This document shows, in pieces, positions 8,162-17,578 of a stretch of DNA of 64,000 bases. Source of the DNA: Arenicellales bacterium (lineage in GTDB: Bacteria; Pseudomonadota; Gammaproteobacteria; Arenicellales; JAHEKD01); NCBI GenBank assembly GCA_028284225.1, contig JANQSD010000021.1:1-64000 (forward strand), given 5' to 3'. The position numbers and the translations under genes are program-made. Positions within the stretch are counted from its first letter, which is position 1. Each line of letters begins with the position of its first letter. The notes below the pieces were generated by a model. It did no database searches and had not been told where the DNA came from. It worked only from the letters and a program-made list of their open reading frames with translations.

Positions 8162-9862
8162 ATGAAGACCTTCAATAAGTGGTTCTTTCTTATTCTGATT
8201 TTTGTAGCAATTGCTCCAACTGTGCTGCAACTATTAGTCGCCACATTAGCCCAAATGGATCCAAACCTCATTATTTTACTGTTCGGTCTCGTCGTTCTCT
8301 GGCTGATGCTTAAATATGGAGTTTTTCGAGATGCTTTAGCAGTAATTTTTTCCGTCATAGGAAACACCTTACGTTTCATGGCGTCTGGCTTTAGTCGAGA
8401 TGCGCACTGGATGCCCTTCTGGGAGCGGTGGAAATTTTTAAGTCCGACTAACAAAGGCTTAGTTGTTGATGGTGTTAATCGATTATCTGAAGAACATAGT
8501 TATCAAAACTTGATAGCCGTTGCACCAGTAGGTGGCGGTAAAACTAGCAACATACCGATACCTCATGCCTTGGTGGCAGATAATACATCGCTCGTTTTTA
8601 CTGATCTTTCAGGAGAACTCTTTGAATATACCAGTGGTGCTTTAAAAAAGCGTGGCTACGATCTCCAAGTATTAGATTTAATGAATATTGGGCAAGGTCA
8701 TTATTTCAATCCGCTTGAAGGTTTAAAAATACATACTGAAATTGCCCGAGTTTCTGAAGTAATCATAAGCTCCTCTGGACTGACAGAAAATAATAAGGAT
8801 CCATTCTGGGCAATCGGTGCTCAAAATGTTATCAAGGTTTTCTTACAGGCATTGGCAAACCTTAATCGACCAGAATATTTAAATCTGGCGAATCTAAAAT
8901 ATCTGGTTAATAACTTCAGCATGAGCGGCTCTCTGGATCAGTTCATGATCCAAGCCACGTTGGATGATGAACCGACATATCAGGAATACAAGGGTTTTCT
9001 TGCTGATAATGAAAACACTGTAAATTCACTCATCACAACCGCTCAAACGGCCTTGTCTGGACTTAATCCCGATATGGCTCGAGTAACAGCAAAAAATACC
9101 ATTGACTTTGATGAACTGAGGCAACGAAAAATAGCACTCTATGTCATGGTCAGACAACAGGATATTGCTTATCTCGGGTTTATAGTTAATCTCTTTTTTA
9201 CCAAACTATGCCACACCCTGCTTAATGATCTGGATTACAGTAAAAACGGTTTACCAGTGCATCTGTGCCTAGATGAGTTCGGACAATTTTACATACCAGG
9301 GTTTGAGACTTTCGCTGCCACTTCTCGAAAGTATCGGGTCGCATTCTGCGTATTATTGCAGTCCCTCTCTCAATTGACCACACGGTACGGCGCTGATAAG
9401 GCACAGACTATTTTATGTGCCGTCAATTCTGAACAATATTTTTCCGGTATGCCAATTAATTTAGCTAGTGAGATTTCTCGACGCATCGGACAAAAAACTG
9501 GAACTCACGATAAGCAGCAACCACTGATTCGGGAGCATGAAGTTATTCGGCTTAAACAAAATGAGGCGATCTTCCTCCATAGTGGTCGCGATCCAATCAA
9601 ACTTAAATTAACACCCTATTACAAACAGCAAAAACTACGCAGGTTATCTAACCTACCACCTGAGACCATTCCTCAATCACCGCTTCCTGAGATTCAGTAT
9701 GTACAGCTTAAACCCTCTATTTTTTCAGCACTAGACACCACGGCCAAACCAGAACCTGAAGTAGTTAATGATATTTCCAGTTCTGAGTTTGCACACGCAC
9801 CTTCAGAACCACTCCAAGAAGCTGATTTAAGTACCGCAGCAACTAACGAAACAAATGACTGA
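8162..9862 (+). CDS. VirD4/TraG-like type IV coupling protein
   Basis: Coupling proteins are membrane ATPases that hand relaxase-bound DNA to a type IV secretion channel. Two N-terminal membrane segments (about residues 5-30 and 35-60) come before a Walker A motif (APVGGGKTSN, near 120) and a Walker B motif (LPVHLCLDEFGQF). The C-terminal 70 residues are a Pro/Glu-rich tail. The length (about 566) is normal. The ATG at 8162 is preferred over a TTG at 8147. No VirB genes are nearby, so transfer would need a channel from elsewhere. Its last codons overlap an ATG (9855) that opens only a short unrelated frame. Confidence 0.85.
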   Translation: MKTFNKWFFLILIFVAIAPTVLQLLVATLAQMDPNLIILLFGLVVLWLMLKYGVFRDALAVIFSVIGNTLRFMASGFSRDAHWMPFWERWKFLSPTNKGLVVDGVNRLSEEHSYQNLIAVAPVGGGKTSNIPIPHALVADNTSLVFTDLSGELFEYTSGALKKRGYDLQVLDLMNIGQGHYFNPLEGLKIHTEIARVSEVIISSSGLTENNKDPFWAIGAQNVIKVFLQALANLNRPEYLNLANLKYLVNNFSMSGSLDQFMIQATLDDEPTYQEYKGFLADNENTVNSLITTAQTALSGLNPDMARVTAKNTIDFDELRQRKIALYVMVRQQDIAYLGFIVNLFFTKLCHTLLNDLDYSKNGLPVHLCLDEFGQFYIPGFETFAATSRKYRVAFCVLLQSLSQLTTRYGADKAQTILCAVNSEQYFSGMPINLASEISRRIGQKTGTHDKQQPLIREHEVIRLKQNEAIFLHSGRDPIKLKLTPYYKQQKLRRLSNLPPETIPQSPLPEIQYVQLKPSIFSALDTTAKPEPEVVNDISSSEFAHAPSEPLQEADLSTAATNETND

Positions 9863-9880
9863 CTCCAGGAAAAGTTATAA

Positions 9881-10462
9881 GCAGCTTACTGGCACAAGTT
9901 GGCGAAACAATACATTGCACTTCGCGCACCCGACCAATTGGTATTCGCCAAAGTTCATACTGATACCAACTATGTGCATTGTCATCTGATGATTTCATCA
10001 AATGCTATCGGCTCCAAGCTACGAACCAGAATTTCAAAAAACCAATTCGACTCGATAAAAAGAGAACTCGAAACCTACAAACTAGAAAAATTCAGTGACC
10101 ATTTCCCAGAAAAAATCTTTGACACTGAACAAAAATCAGTACAAAAAACCAAACATCGCGAATACAAACTCAAACAACGAACAGGCAATGAATCTCGTAA
10201 AGACACAATAAAAAACATCATTGAATCTTGTATTTTACATTCAAATACAGAAGCAGACTTTGCAAAAATACTCAAAACCCAGGGCCTTGAATTCTACCGC
10301 CGAGGAAAATCTCAAACACCAGGTGTGATCGATATCTCATCAGGTAAACGATATAGGCTGAAAACACTGGGCTTAGATAAATTAATACTGAAATTTGACC
10401 GTGCGGAGGAATTGGAAAAATTGAAGATACGACAAAACAGCGTTAAGCGAGACTTGATATAG
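9881..10462 (+). pseudogene. Relaxase remnant, N-terminal part missing
   Basis: The frame contains the third relaxase motif (KVHTDTNYVHCHLMIS, with the metal-binding HxH) followed by SKNQFDSIKRELETYK, typical of MOB-type relaxases of integrative elements. The N-terminal region with the catalytic tyrosine is missing: in this frame a TAA lies at 9878-9880, and upstream DNA is taken by the coupling protein gene. The open part could start at a TTG (9899). The C-terminal half (EADFAKILKTQGLEFYRRG) looks intact. It probably cannot nick DNA, so the element is likely immobile or mobilised in trans. Confidence 0.7.
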
Positions 10463-10697
10463 CTATTTATACACAAAAAATAAAACTATCAGGAGACCGC
10501 TTAATATACGGCAAATTTAATAACTAATTTTTGTAGGCTTTTAACTTCATACAGATTCTTGAATAGTTATTGGCAAATAATTAAAATGTAGTCTAGATTG
10601 CAATTGTTATTCTGACAAAATTTTATAGATGTAATCACGTTGATACAAAGTTGATTCTAACGATTAATAAAATCTATCCTCAACTTATAGGATAAAA

Positions 10698-12470
10698 ATG
10701 ATTGAAATATCGACTGTAATAAAACCAATAGTTAGTTCTATCTCGAAGTCTATATATAACTCTGTTGTAAGCAAACTTACCAATAAAGAGTCATCAGACA
10801 CTAAGTCTGAGTCAATCGAAAAGTCAATTGAGAAACATATCTGCAAGTCTTTAAATTGGGCTAGTCAGTTTCAGCACTTTAATATGGCCGCACCTGTAGA
10901 CATTGAAGATGTAAAAATTGAGTTGAAGTATGTAATACCAAGAAAACTTCAGAAAGATACACGAACTATTATCAATGAAGATGAGTTACTTGATTATGGC
11001 AACCACCTATTAATTGTTGGTTCCCCTGGTTCAGGTAAAACAACCACACTCAAAGGACTTGTTAGAAAGATTATCTTGACCGAGTCCAAGACGCAAAACG
11101 ACCAACATTCATTCCCCTTAGTAATACGTTTCCGTGACTGTAGCAATGTTGCTCCTATTGAGACTTATATCGCAGAAATTCTTGGAATTAAATACGAAAT
11201 AGACCATACAAAGGTGCTTCTGGAGAATAATTACTATGTAAGTGTAGATGGTACAGACATAGCACTGGTATATGTTATTGCTGATTTACTCGATAAATTT
11301 AATTCCCTTGTTCTACTAGATGGTCTAGACGAAATAGCTGATTCTAACAATAGAGTATTAACATCATCGATTATTCGACTAGCTGAATTATTATTTCAAA
11401 GCCGTATCATCTTGACTTGCAGATCAGGAGGATATCAAGAAACTTTAAACGGATTTAGTGTCATCGAAACTGCACCTTTATCCGAACAGGATATTAACGA
11501 TTTATGTAGGGCATGGATTCCAGATAATACTAAATTCATTAAAGAACTTAAAAACCTACCGTATTTTGATGTATCTACACGTCCACTACTGCTCACTAAT
11601 CTTATAGTTGTGTATAAAAATTATGGATACTTACCGAATCAACCCACGGACGTATACCAACTCTTATTACGTTTGCAGTTACAGGAATGGGATGAACAAA
11701 GGGGATTATCCAGAAATTCTAAATACGCAAAATTTGGAGCAGATAAAAAACTAGAGTTTTTATCTGCCTTATCTTTTCATCTATTATACAAGCGAAAACA
11801 AACTACTTTTTCAAGAAAAGACCTTCTAGAAGTCTATGATAATATACATTTCAGTTTTGAATTGCCAAAAGAAAGCGCCCTAGATGTCGCTTCGGAAATA
11901 GAAACACACAATGGAATAATTGCTGAAATAAGCGAACAGAATTTCGAATTCTCTCATTTATCAACTCAAGAATACTTATGCGCTTATTATATGGTCAGGG
12001 ATTCATTGAGTTATGAATTTAATCGCTATATGCTCGAATATCCAGCACCTGTAGCAGTGGCTTTATCTATGTCTTCTCGCCCAAGCAATATGCTCTGTGT
12101 TATTGCATCAAATGACCATATAATTAATTCTCAACACGCCAAATCTTGGTCAATTTTCATTACTAGACTGTTAATTGAAAAGCCTATTTTTGAACCAGGA
12201 ACAATGCTTGGATTATCAGCCTTAAAGTTAATGTTCATGTTCGAAAGAAGCGGAAATATTCAAGAAGAAAGAGAAGCCTTTTTATCAATAAATGGTATGG
12301 AAGAGTCTTTAAATAAAATCATCTCCCTGTGTGAAGTAACTGAAGAGTCTAATAATGGGGTATTCTTGCACATTAAATTTAAAGGAATCGTCGATATTCC
12401 ATATTTTGTAAGATTACCGATTCACGGTTGGGTTACGAAGGAGTTTTACTATAAATACTTAAACATTTAG
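10698..12470 (+). CDS. NACHT-domain NTPase (NLR-like, probable anti-phage)
   Basis: A 590-residue STAND NTPase. Walker A is GSPGSGKTT (residues 108-116), Walker B is LVLLDGLDEIAD (204-215) with the extra acidic residues typical of NACHT proteins, and ILTCRSGGYQ (about 236-245) is the sensor region. FSHLSTQEYLCAYYM (about 415) is the conserved winged-helix end seen in this group. The N-terminal 65 residues are helical and may be the effector; there is no recognisable nuclease or TIR domain. The C-terminal 150 residues would be the sensor. Bacterial NACHT proteins of this size protect against phages. AGGATAAAA precedes the ATG. The gene appears to stand alone, with an AT-rich promoter region upstream. 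Confidence 0.85.
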   Translation: MIEISTVIKPIVSSISKSIYNSVVSKLTNKESSDTKSESIEKSIEKHICKSLNWASQFQHFNMAAPVDIEDVKIELKYVIPRKLQKDTRTIINEDELLDYGNHLLIVGSPGSGKTTTLKGLVRKIILTESKTQNDQHSFPLVIRFRDCSNVAPIETYIAEILGIKYEIDHTKVLLENNYYVSVDGTDIALVYVIADLLDKFNSLVLLDGLDEIADSNNRVLTSSIIRLAELLFQSRIILTCRSGGYQETLNGFSVIETAPLSEQDINDLCRAWIPDNTKFIKELKNLPYFDVSTRPLLLTNLIVVYKNYGYLPNQPTDVYQLLLRLQLQEWDEQRGLSRNSKYAKFGADKKLEFLSALSFHLLYKRKQTTFSRKDLLEVYDNIHFSFELPKESALDVASEIETHNGIIAEISEQNFEFSHLSTQEYLCAYYMVRDSLSYEFNRYMLEYPAPVAVALSMSSRPSNMLCVIASNDHIINSQHAKSWSIFITRLLIEKPIFEPGTMLGLSALKLMFMFERSGNIQEEREAFLSINGMEESLNKIISLCEVTEESNNGVFLHIKFKGIVDIPYFVRLPIHGWVTKEFYYKYLNI

Positions 12471-12512
12471 GCATTTCATAAATGCGATCATATCTAAGTT
12501 AGTAACACAAAA

Positions 12513-12633
12513 TTTATTCTTTGTGAGAGGGGTTCTAGGGCCTCCCTAGCAAGATGCATTCAAGCAGGCAACCGTTTAGGTTGTCTGTGCAGACATGCAA
12601 TCTTGCTAATACCATTTAGAACAGCAGAATAAA
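12513..12633. ncRNA. Structured non-coding element of about 120 bases
   Basis: Nested complementary arms suggest a folded RNA or single-stranded DNA element: TTTATTCT (12513-12520) with AGAATAAA (12626-12633); AGCAAGATGCA (12548-12558) with TGCAATCTTGCT (12596-12607, one bulge); and CAGGCAACC (12565-12573) with GGTTGTCTG (12579-12587) around the loop GTTTA. A further hairpin, CTAGGG-CCT-CCCTAG, spans 12535-12549 and would compete with the second stem. The strand is unknown. It lies between the NACHT gene and an opposite-strand gene. It could be a regulatory RNA, a transfer origin or a recombination site. Confidence 0.45.
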
Positions 12634-12691
12634 CTTTATTTGACGAGCTTTAGACTCATCTTTATTCAGAAAGAGTTGGTTTAGGGCTAGA

Positions 12692-13069
12692 TTAAAAATC
12701 TAACCCAAGCTCAAAAGCGATTTGATCAGCAATATATTCGAATGCAAACCAGGCTAGCCAGTTTTTTAGATCACCATCGATTCGTAATGGCTCACCCATT
12801 GATTCTTCATATTCTTCTCTAATCTCATCGACTTCATCATAATACGTATCGAAAAACTTATGTGTGTCTGCATAGTAAATCAAGCTTCTAACAGTACCGC
12901 ATATGCAGCCTCCGTTGCGTAAATCCAGGAATAGTTGGATGACATCATCAGAATGATCTAAGGCTTCTTGGGCAACATATGCTCGTATTGAGGCTGGTTC
13001 ATTGTTAATAATGTCTTTAAGTTGTAGCTTAAGGGCTTTTAATTCGGATTCAGAATAAGTGTGTGTCAT
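12692..13069 (-). CDS. Conserved hypothetical protein of mobile elements
   Basis: A 125-residue acidic protein. The C-terminal half (SLIYYADTHKFF, YDEVDEIREEYEE, DLKNWLAWFAFEYIADQIA) resembles small proteins of unknown function common on plasmids and integrative elements, where they sit among DNA-processing and anti-restriction genes. It has no membrane segment or signal. The ATG at 13069 is the first possible start. It supports the view that this block came from a plasmid-like element. No function can be given. Confidence 0.6.
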   Translation of the reverse strand: MTHTYSESELKALKLQLKDIINNEPASIRAYVAQEALDHSDDVIQLFLDLRNGGCICGTVRSLIYYADTHKFFDTYYDEVDEIREEYEESMGEPLRIDGDLKNWLAWFAFEYIADQIAFELGLDF

Positions 13070-13361
13070 GGCATTTGTGTGTTAAGAAATTTGAACACGT
13101 AATCACCGCCCGTTTTTTCAGGCGAGACATCAAGGAGGAACTCGAAGAGGCAAATCCTTTAGGTATCGTTAAAACGGGCAAGATTTTAGTGGTCATATTC
13201 GGGACACAAATCTGCACACACCGTTATAAGGCTGAAATAACATGTAAAGCTATCAGCTTTAAATTATTCAATGTGAGCCTTGAGTGAAGATCAAAAGCAA
13301 GAATGGTTGAGCACAGGGGCAGAAACATTATTCTGATTGAGATTGGATTAACTGAAGCCTC

Positions 13362-13691
13362 ATGGAAATATGGTACTCCCAACCCGCGGCAACACAAATT
13401 GCTGCCGAGAATGACATGTTAAGAATTCATCATGTTGGTGGTGAAATTCGGTATTCAGGAAGGGTTAGTTCATTGTCGCAGCACACGCTAACACTAATCC
13501 TCAGTGCTATGAGTGATTACGATGATTTTAACCCCCGGGTCGACCGCTATGGTGAACACGATTTCGGCTCAATACAAATTTACGGAGATTATTACTATTT
13601 TGTGATTGAGAATTTTAGTGATGATGAACTGAAGATTCGGCAACGAGTTATGACAATCATGCACGCCAGCGAATACAACTGTTCACAATAA
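13362..13691 (+). CDS. DUF3768-like small protein
   Basis: A 109-residue protein with SAMSDYDDFNPRVDRYGEHDFGSIQIYGDYYYFVIENF. The core YGEHDFG followed by a short beta stretch is the signature of DUF3768, a family found mostly on plasmids and integrative elements and of unknown role. The order here (DUF3768-like gene, then a serine recombinase) is typical of mobile element backbones. Confidence 0.65.
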   Translation: MEIWYSQPAATQIAAENDMLRIHHVGGEIRYSGRVSSLSQHTLTLILSAMSDYDDFNPRVDRYGEHDFGSIQIYGDYYYFVIENFSDDELKIRQRVMTIMHASEYNCSQ

Positions 13692-13770
13692 CATAAACCG
13701 AGACAATCGATTCTGCTTGCGTAAAATCTGAAAACAGGTTTGATGATTAGACACCATCAACTATTTCATC

Positions 13771-15504
13771 ATGAATCCGTCCATCAAACCATTGAAGCTT
13801 GTGCTTGCTGTCGCACTATTGCGCGTATCCTCCGACCGACAATACCAAGAAGGACATGGGATCGAAAACCAAAGGAAGCGATCAGACTATTATGCCAATA
13901 GAAACGGTATCACAATCGTTCGCTATTTTATTGAGCATTACAGTGGTCGTAAAACTGACAGATACGTGCTTGAAGAAATTATTGACTACATAAAATCTCA
14001 GAATGGCTCGATTAAGCAACTCATTATCAGCGATATAGACCGTTTTACCAGAGCGGGTTCAGATACCTACTTGATGCTCAAAAAAGAGTTTGCAAAATTA
14101 GGAGTCGATCTAGTTGATGTCTCAGGTGTTATCCAAAAGCCCATTAATACGCTTGAACATCTCGGTGTTGAGTATGATTGATCTGTCCGTTCTCCAAGTC
14201 AACTGACCGAAGTTGTATTAGCCGATAATGCCAATGCTAATGCCACAAATATTCTCACCCGCTGTATTGGTGGTCAGATCAACGTTGCTCGTCAGGGTTA
14301 TCAGTATCAATCGGCTCATTATGGTTATAAAAACGAAAAACATATTCTGAGTGATGGTAAAAAAGTATCCATCATGGTACCGATTGATGAGGAAGCCAGA
14401 TTCATAAAATTGATCTTTGAACTCAGAGCCGAAGGCATGCACTCAGACGAAGAAATTTGCTCCAAGGTGAACTCAATGGGATATTTGTCACGCCCTTTTA
14501 ATAAATATCATCCAGTAACAAGGCAAATCATTGGTCAGGGAGGCAAATTACAATTAAGCGCAAAAAAATTAAGACGCTTCGTAACTACTCCAGTCTATTG
14601 TGGTTTCCTTTATGGAAAATGGACAAGTTATAAATTACTCAAAGTCCCTTACGATCAAGCGCTTATTTCAATTGACTTATTCAATCGTGCAAACAGGGGA
14701 AAAGTGATTATTGAGCGTCAAGATGATGAGTATCACATACTTTTTAACCGTGAAAAACAAAACCGTAATTCGGGTCATAACAGTTTTCTCCTGAGACATG
14801 TTGTTCACTGCCCTGAATGCGCAACGCCTTTCCTTGCTTCAAAATCAAGGGGTAAATCAGGTAACTATTTTGGCTATTATCACTGCTCTAGAAATCATAA
14901 ATACATTGGAATAAACCAAAAGGAGTTCGAAAGTACTGTTGCTAACTATTTTAAAAAGATAACGTACAAACGAAAATTTTTTGGGCTTTTGAAAGAAATC
15001 GCACGCGATATTTGGATTCAGAAAAACAAATCACAAAAACAGGTTGAAGATTCAATAAATAACCATATTCACGAACTCAAGCAAAGACAAAAAAATCTAC
15101 TCAACAGAATCGAAACTTGCACTTCACAAACTGTTCAAAAAAAGCTGGAACAAGAATATGAAGCCCTAGACGAAGCCATTATAAGGGCAGAAAATGAATG
15201 TCGAAATTCTAATATTACGCAAGATGACATTGAATCCTATTTTCTGTTTTTAAAAAGTACGATGGAACACCCCGTTCAATCTTTACAAAACACCTCAAAC
15301 AAACAGGAACTGATGAAAATCTGGAGCCTCGTTTTTGGAAAACACCCAAACTTTGAAGAAATCAAAAATGGAACCCCGCAATTGTCCCTTGTATTCAGGC
15401 TTTCACGAAGTTCCAAAGCTTCAAAAGGACATTTGGTGAAGCAACTGTCCTCACAATGGAACACCTTTGAGCAGGATATTGAAAGGTATTTGAACATAAC
15501 TTAA
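13771..15504 (+). pseudogene. Large serine recombinase interrupted by one TGA codon
   Basis: The two halves are in the same frame (13771-14181 and 14182-15504), separated only by TGA at 14179-14181. The first half has the resolvase-type catalytic domain: ALLRVSSDRQ with the nucleophile serine, and ISDIDRFTR with active-site arginines. The second half has the recombinase domain, a zinc ribbon (HCPECATPFLASKS ... YYHCSR) and a long coiled coil (about 415-500), the standard layout of large serine integrases. The interruption falls at EYD-stop-SVRSPSQL, where relatives usually have Trp, so a TGG-to-TGA change is the simplest explanation. Intact length would be 577 residues. A restart at an ATG at 14374 would lack the catalytic domain. 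Confidence 0.85.
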
Positions 15505-15684
15505 TGAATCGAAGTATAGACAATATCAAGATATCCTGTTTAGCTGAACAATGATTAATCATAGTAGATTGTAATAGCCTTCTATGAAAAGTTTCGTGTG
15601 GCAAATTTATATTCAAAGAAAATATGCTATTATGAATATAGATTCTGTTAGCCAAAGTAATAATAAACGATATTAAAGGTAACA

Positions 15685-16425
15685 GTGTTAATTAAAGAGA
15701 AAGATTTCGTATATCTCCTAACATCGTGGCTTGCTCCTGGTGTTGTTGCTCATGCTGCCCAAGATTGGTCTAATCCACCAACAGGGCATGAAATCGTAGA
15801 GTTAAAGTTTGACCGAGACCCGTTGAGGTTATCTTCGGATGGCAAAATAGGATGGTTTGTAAATTCTTTTCTTGAGCACTTCTACCTTTCTGATGAGTTG
15901 AGATTAATGTCTAAGGGTTTCTATTCACAACATATAAATAATGCTGCTTCACGATGGCTTGGTAGTGAAAGACTGTTCACAGGGACAGTAAAATTTTACG
16001 ATGAGTCAATAGATAGTGACACACTATATTCCGTAGCCGCACCTATATACGAAATCCGCTTAGTTTGGCCATGCCTCATTGTTCTTAATAAGCTCGTAAT
16101 CACATATTATTCATATTATCAATCAGCCTTGGACCAGTTTGGGGTTGAAAATTTACATTACCCACCTCATGGTGAATGGCTATTTTTAAACTGGATTGGC
16201 ACTGAGGTTGCTAAGAGCTGTGGCATAACAAATGCAGGCGAAGTCGGAATACCGCCACCATCAAATATGACTCATATGTTGAGCAATGTGCGTGGTACAG
16301 CAGTCGTTAATGGGCCATTACCAACTAGTTCAAGCGAACTCAATACAATAGCAATGAAGGCCCAGTGTAGATATGAAGATATATCAAGTGAAAACGAAAT
16401 GTTTAAAAATTTACTAAAACCATAA
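15685..16425 (+). CDS. Unknown protein paired with an FRG-domain protein
   Basis: A 246-residue protein starting at a GTG with AAAGG six bases upstream. It has no signal peptide; a hydrophobic patch (IRLVWPCLIVLNKLVITYYSYY, about 125-147) may be a buried core helix rather than a membrane span. I do not recognise the family. Its TAA stop overlaps the ATG of the next gene by one base, so the two form a coupled cassette. The partner has an FRG domain, often seen in toxin- or defence-like settings, and this protein may be its regulator, sensor or antitoxin. Confidence 0.6.
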   Translation: MLIKEKDFVYLLTSWLAPGVVAHAAQDWSNPPTGHEIVELKFDRDPLRLSSDGKIGWFVNSFLEHFYLSDELRLMSKGFYSQHINNAASRWLGSERLFTGTVKFYDESIDSDTLYSVAAPIYEIRLVWPCLIVLNKLVITYYSYYQSALDQFGVENLHYPPHGEWLFLNWIGTEVAKSCGITNAGEVGIPPPSNMTHMLSNVRGTAVVNGPLPTSSSELNTIAMKAQCRYEDISSENEMFKNLLKP

Positions 16426-17540
16426 TGGATGGGTTTGAAACAGTTTCAGAAGATTTTTTGCAAACTGGTGCGGTTTGTAACGTAGAACCCTATCTTAATT
16501 GCTATTCACCTTATTCAGAAGTCTATCGAGTTGAATCACTGCCACAATCTGATCGTTACTACATTGATACCTACTACGGCCTAATTTATGAAAACTGGAT
16601 TCAACAATACGGTGCACCTTACGGCGTTACTGCTAAATTTCCAAGCTCTTTTCTTAATGCTGATGCTACGGAATTCTTGCGTACTCCGTTCGCAACCATT
16701 CCTTATATTAAGGCACGTGATCGAAAAGATTTAGATAAAATAGTGAATTGTGTTGCAACACACTATCCCAAGCTACAGTTGCTTTTTCGTGGTCAAACAA
16801 AATTACACGAACTTGGGCGATCAGATGATACATTAACTCGTTTGTATGGGGAATCTGTCCGCGAACCCTCACTTCTTAGTTCGTCCGAGCGACATGGAAT
16901 AAATATTGATGAAATTGCTCCAACTTGGTCTGGATTTCTTCGCTACAGCCTTGATCTTTGGGCAGCTGTAAAAAAGGATAAGAAACTACATCGTTATTAC
17001 AACGAATTAGGCAATGATTACACCTACCGTTTTCTAGCACTTGCTATTGCACAACATTATGGTCTACCAAGCTGTGGCTTAGATGTGACATATGAATTAG
17101 ACGTAGCACTATTCTTCGCCTTGAGGACACTTGAAAGGACTAACCTAAACTATATTTATATTGATGCTCCTGTATCAAAAGCAGAACAGCCTGTTCTATA
17201 CTTGTTCGGGGTAGAAAATATCTCAAAGTACATTCATTACAATTCAAGCATCCTGAGAATGGAAGGTAACAATCGTCCAGATGCGCAGTCCGCGTGTTTT
17301 TTAGCAGATGGATGGGGGATGGCTCGTAATAAAGCTGCGTGTTCACTCATAGCAACAATTGAATTGAATCCATCTGGCGATTACTCTCCAATTTCGGATA
17401 CGAAAATGTTATTCCCTAATGAGGAATTCGACGCACTTGGCAAATGTATTGATTCAGCAAGAATAAATCTTCGTGATGACCTTCCTCAACTTGGAGCATT
17501 CCTCGACTATTTCTATTGGGTTGAAACGAGAGGATCGTAA
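16425..17540 (+). CDS. FRG-domain protein
   Basis: A 371-residue protein with the FRG domain, named for its Phe-Arg-Gly motif: LLFRGQTKL (about 119-127) and LAIAQHYGLPSCGLDVTYELDVALFFAL (about 200-228). The biochemical role of FRG domains is not established; they occur in phage- and defence-associated genes. The N-terminal 100 residues are Tyr-rich and unrecognised. The usual arrangement of this segment is AQHYGLPT-x-LLDWT; here Trp is replaced (LDVTY), a departure worth testing. The gene overlaps the previous one by one base and is followed by the convergent short-Argonaute gene. Confidence 0.75.
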   Translation: MDGFETVSEDFLQTGAVCNVEPYLNCYSPYSEVYRVESLPQSDRYYIDTYYGLIYENWIQQYGAPYGVTAKFPSSFLNADATEFLRTPFATIPYIKARDRKDLDKIVNCVATHYPKLQLLFRGQTKLHELGRSDDTLTRLYGESVREPSLLSSSERHGINIDEIAPTWSGFLRYSLDLWAAVKKDKKLHRYYNELGNDYTYRFLALAIAQHYGLPSCGLDVTYELDVALFFALRTLERTNLNYIYIDAPVSKAEQPVLYLFGVENISKYIHYNSSILRMEGNNRPDAQSACFLADGWGMARNKAACSLIATIELNPSGDYSPISDTKMLFPNEEFDALGKCIDSARINLRDDLPQLGAFLDYFYWVETRGS

Positions 17541-17578
17541 CTAGTATTTAAATCTAATACAGATACAAGATCATTCAA

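Noticed and set aside
12513-12633. Integron attC site
   Set aside because: Nested arms are suggestive, but the conserved GTTRRRY and RYYYAAC boxes are not found at the ends.
13063-13287. 74-residue forward frame
   Set aside because: It overlaps the start of a better supported opposite-strand gene and shows no family features.
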